A stretch of 5,145 bases of DNA from the NCBI GenBank assembly GCA_023433985.1, contig JAEYTN010000221.1:1-5145 (forward strand), given 5' to 3'. This DNA comes from Pseudomonadota bacterium. Lineage in GTDB: Bacteria; Pseudomonadota; Alphaproteobacteria; Rhizobiales; Devosiaceae. Each line of letters begins with the position of its first letter. Within the stretch, counting starts at the first letter, position 1. A program made the position numbers and the translations under genes. Below the pieces are notes generated by a model. That model searched no databases, was not told the origin of the DNA, and saw only the letters and a program-made list of their open reading frames with translations. Shown in pieces: positions 4,327 through 5,145 of this stretch.

Positions 4327-5145
4327 ATGTCGCTCGCTGCCCGCACTCTCGACGTCGCTTCCGTGGCCCGGCCTGCTGCCGGTGCGCCGCCGCTGACGCT
4401 GCGACGTATCGCACCCGAGGCCTGGGACGCCGCCATCGCCGGCTTCGACGATGTCTGCCAGGAACAGCTCATGGTGTTCGCCGCCGCCCGCTGGCCAGGC
4501 GTCGTGCAGGAGCCCTTGCTGTTCATGGAAGGCGGCGAGGTTGCCGGCGGCTGCCTGGTCATGGTCCAGCCGCTGCCGTTCGGGCTGGGCTCCATCGCGG
4601 TGGCCAAATGGGCGCCGATGCTGGCGCGCGCCAGCCGTCCCGACGCGCTGCTGTTCTATTCGCGCATGGTCGAGCTGATGGTCGCGGAGTATTCTGAACG
4701 CCGCGGCATGATGCTGTCGGTACTGCCGCGCGCGGCGCTGGGCCCGCGCAACGACCGGTACGACCACCTGATCGGCCGGGGCTTCAGGCCGGGCGCGACG
4801 CTGCTCTTTCCCAACCGCTACATCGTCAACCTGCGGCTCGGCGACGAGGAGCAGCGCCGGAGCTTTGGCCAGAAGTGGCGCTACCACCTCAACAAGGCCG
4901 ACAAGGCGGGGCTGAGCTTCGAGCACGCCGAGCCGTCCCGGCGTCCCGAGTTCGACGCGCTCTACCAACAGATGGTCGACCGCAAGAAGTTTCCCGACCA
5001 TTCGGCCTACGGCACCGTGCCCGCGCTCATGGATATCCCCGACCCGGCGCTTCGTCCCGAACTGTTCTTCGTCCGGCACGAGGGCGCGGTGGTTGCCGGC
5101 GCCATCATCTTCAAGGCCGGTGAGCGCGCGGTCTATCTATACGGC
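4327..5145 (+). CDS. FemAB/GNAT-like acyl- or aminoacyl-transferase (3' end missing)
   Basis: The frame is open from ATG 4327 to the window edge (273 codons); a full family member usually runs to roughly 340-380 residues, so the C-terminus is outside. An in-frame TAG at 4294-4296 limits the start, and no other start codon lies between it and this ATG. Two related halves are visible: about 23-165 with EGGEVAGGCLV (68-78), and about 170 onward with QKWRYHLNKADKAGL (182-196) and EGAVVAGAIIF (252-262). The W-R-x3-N-K-A-x-K-A-G pattern and the doubled GNAT-like fold are typical of FemAB-type and BioF2-like proteins. FemA/FemX enzymes add amino acids from aminoacyl-tRNA to lipid II; Gram-negative relatives are often found with exopolysaccharide genes and have less certain substrates. 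The protein looks cytoplasmic, with no signal peptide. There is no visible Shine-Dalgarno, and a strong hairpin precedes the start. Family membership is fairly secure; the acceptor is unknown. Confidence 0.8.
   Translation, partial: MSLAARTLDVASVARPAAGAPPLTLRRIAPEAWDAAIAGFDDVCQEQLMVFAAARWPGVVQEPLLFMEGGEVAGGCLVMVQPLPFGLGSIAVAKWAPMLARASRPDALLFYSRMVELMVAEYSERRGMMLSVLPRAALGPRNDRYDHLIGRGFRPGATLLFPNRYIVNLRLGDEEQRRSFGQKWRYHLNKADKAGLSFEHAEPSRRPEFDALYQQMVDRKKFPDHSAYGTVPALMDIPDPALRPELFFVRHEGAVVAGAIIFKAGERAVYLYG

Noticed and set aside
4267..5079. Minus-strand open frame opposite the FemAB-like gene (270 codons)
   Set aside because: Plus-strand sequence encodes a recognisable FemAB/GNAT-like protein that runs off the window. 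The minus frame has low-complexity Arg/Gln/His/Ala sequence with no family pattern.

Overview
This is a GC-rich window with Shine-Dalgarno-led genes. Its alphaproteobacterial-looking content suggests a free-living or environmental alphaproteobacterium. I cannot name the genus; sphingomonads and Hyphomicrobiales both seem possible. I see no insertion sequence, integrase, phage gene, CRISPR array or sharp change in composition. The window reads as ordinary chromosome.

Layout from left to right. The last codons of a plus-strand gene (ends at 52) meet a minus-strand pair of MscS-type mechanosensitive channels. The upstream gene of the pair is at 937-1788 and the downstream gene at 60-881. They are separated by 55 bases and are probably one transcript read leftwards. 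Divergent to them, at 1893-2162, is a small acidic protein of unknown function. A complete tRNA-Lys(CUU) with encoded CCA follows on the minus strand (2209-2284). It is flanked by a hairpin on one side and by a perfect 16-base palindrome on the other, with a possible promoter of its own. Next, also on the minus strand, is a TupA-like ATP-grasp protein (2353-3453). Divergent from that, with only 63 bases between the annotated starts, is a TerC/YjbE-family membrane protein with a His/Glu-rich loop (3517-4218). The window ends inside a FemAB/GNAT-like aminoacyl- or acyl-transferase (4327-5145, 3' end missing). A strong hairpin finishes three bases before its start codon.

The themes are the cell envelope and ion balance. 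Two MscS channels release solutes on hypo-osmotic shock. TerC-family proteins are tied to divalent metal (Mn) export or handling. The ATP-grasp and FemAB-like proteins belong to families that form amide bonds on surface polymers. The genes face different ways, so they are several short transcription units and not one pathway operon. I found no convincing new multi-gene system. The points most worth a second look are the divergence between the two MscS paralogs, the hairpin against the FemAB-like start codon, the palindromic leader of the tRNA gene, and the proximity of two different amide-bond-forming families.
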